Shown here: positions 63,410 to 64,000 of the stretch, piece after piece | Position numbering within the stretch: the stretch's first letter is position 1 | How the letters are laid out: every line of letters begins with the position of its first letter | Origin: Mixophyes australis | Lineage: Eukaryota; Chordata; Amphibia; Anura; Limnodynastidae | NCBI GenBank assembly: GCA_036250195.1 | Contig: JAVHZZ010000002.1 | Coordinates: forward strand, 278,028,960-278,092,959 | Direction: 5' to 3' | Length of the DNA: 64,000 bases | The notes under the pieces: model-generated | What the model was told of the DNA's origin: nothing | Database searches by the model: none | What the model saw: only the letters and a program-made list of their open reading frames with translations | Position numbers and translations under genes: made by a program

Positions 63410-64000
63410 TGTTAGGGACCCCTCAGCCAGTACAGCAAAACCCGGAGTCTGCTCCGAACGTCTGGTGTTCACTGTTGCCCCTAGTAGTGGGGACAGACTT
63501 GGCTGCAGACAAACAGAGGGTCGTGAGATGTGCACTGACTGGGGAGAACCCAGGAATAGAGTTACTGAGGCCGTAGAGTAGGAAGTGCAGGAGGGAGTCT
63601 GGTGAGACACCGAGTGGATGGTGTCAAGACTGATATATCACTCGTGGCCACTGGAATAAATAAGCAACAGTTGATAGAGAAGTCCCCTGATACACATCAA
63701 CTTATGTACCGGTGCTTGTCCGGAAAGGAACATAACTTGCAGTGATAGGTAAAGATGAGAAACTGAACGTAGGCAGTAGCCAAGGGTTACTACAACCCAC
63801 AGTACCGGTGAGAGTCCGGAGATTTTAGGGAAATAGTTCTTAGGCGGTTGCCAGGGGTAGCTACAATATAGGCACACAGTGATATAAGTAAACAGTCAAT
63901 AGTACCTGTGGCAAGGTTGAGTCCGGAGCCAAAGGAAGATTGTAGAATCGTCAAGGGAATAGCATTGGATTAGCATTAGATTCATTGGATCCAATGAATT
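63410..64000. repeat. Start of an LTR-like element inserted in the Tc1
   Basis: Begins TGTTAGGGACCCCTCAGCC exactly where the transposase stops. The body has loosely repeated segments with (A/G)CCGGTG...GTCCGGAG (about 63707-63722 and 63802-63822). It runs to the window end, so the other end and the type cannot be confirmed. It looks like an antisense gypsy-type LTR. Open frames on the minus strand (63610-63341, 63877-63638) are not genes. Confidence 0.55.

Noticed and set aside
1..64000. tRNA and rRNA genes
   Set aside because: No cloverleaf with A and B boxes or rRNA core sequence was noticed on reading both strands; a tRNA search program was not available, so diverged copies could be missed.

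Overview
This is a stretch of a vertebrate nuclear genome, most likely an amphibian and probably a frog (inferred). The signs are large introns, a recognisable split vertebrate gene, and a transposon mix typical of amphibians: sushi-like Ty3/gypsy chromoviruses, a Penelope-like element, a tyrosine-recombinase relic with an SGNH domain, a ZBED-type hAT, a Tc1 of the fish/frog/lamprey type, L2-like LINE pieces and a gamma/epsilon-like endogenous retrovirus. Nothing prokaryotic is present.

The one host gene I can support is BAK1, the mitochondrial pro-apoptotic BCL2-family protein, on the minus strand. Five coding exons (58809-58752, 44948-44819, 41659-41516, 36287-36107, 22954-22856) join with matching phases (1, 2, 2, 0) into a 203-residue protein carrying BH3, BH1 and BH2 motifs and a C-terminal membrane anchor. 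No upstream promoter or non-coding first exon could be placed. The gene covers about 36 kb because its introns hold large insertions.

Layout. 1-22.3 kb lies downstream of BAK1 and is repeats: a Penelope-like element (1810-3769), a minus-strand gypsy element with LTRs (4031-9683), L2-like LINE pieces (11.4-12.8, 14.0-15.3, 20.2-20.4 kb), a hammerhead-like motif (16.35 kb) and a decayed tyrosine recombinase/SGNH element (18.3-19.5 kb). The last BAK1 intron (22955-36106) is almost entirely a 12.2-kb hAT (23146-35323) bounded by an exact 8-bp target duplication; its transposase is broken by a gypsy solo LTR (25933-26634) and a nearly complete plus-strand gypsy chromovirus (26801-33994). The introns between 36.3 and 44.8 kb hold MITEs, LINE/SINE tails and microsatellites. 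The intron from 44949 to 58751 holds a complete provirus (46168-55942, 4-bp target duplication ACCT) antisense to BAK1, plus a gypsy LTR/chromodomain fragment (56483-57391). The right end has a hAT MITE (60369-60553) and a Tc1 transposase (62516-63409) cut by another LTR that runs off the window.

BAK1 appears intact and translatable. Every transposable element examined carries stops, frameshifts or deletions, so none looks autonomous. The nesting gives a relative order of insertion: hAT first, gypsy LTR elements into it later; Tc1 first, LTR element into it later. The provirus LTRs differ at only about 20 of 840 sites by eye, making it one of the younger arrivals. I did not find a new gene system; the most informative items are the nested hAT, the LTR minisatellites that change copy number between LTRs of one element, and the tyrosine recombinase/SGNH relic.
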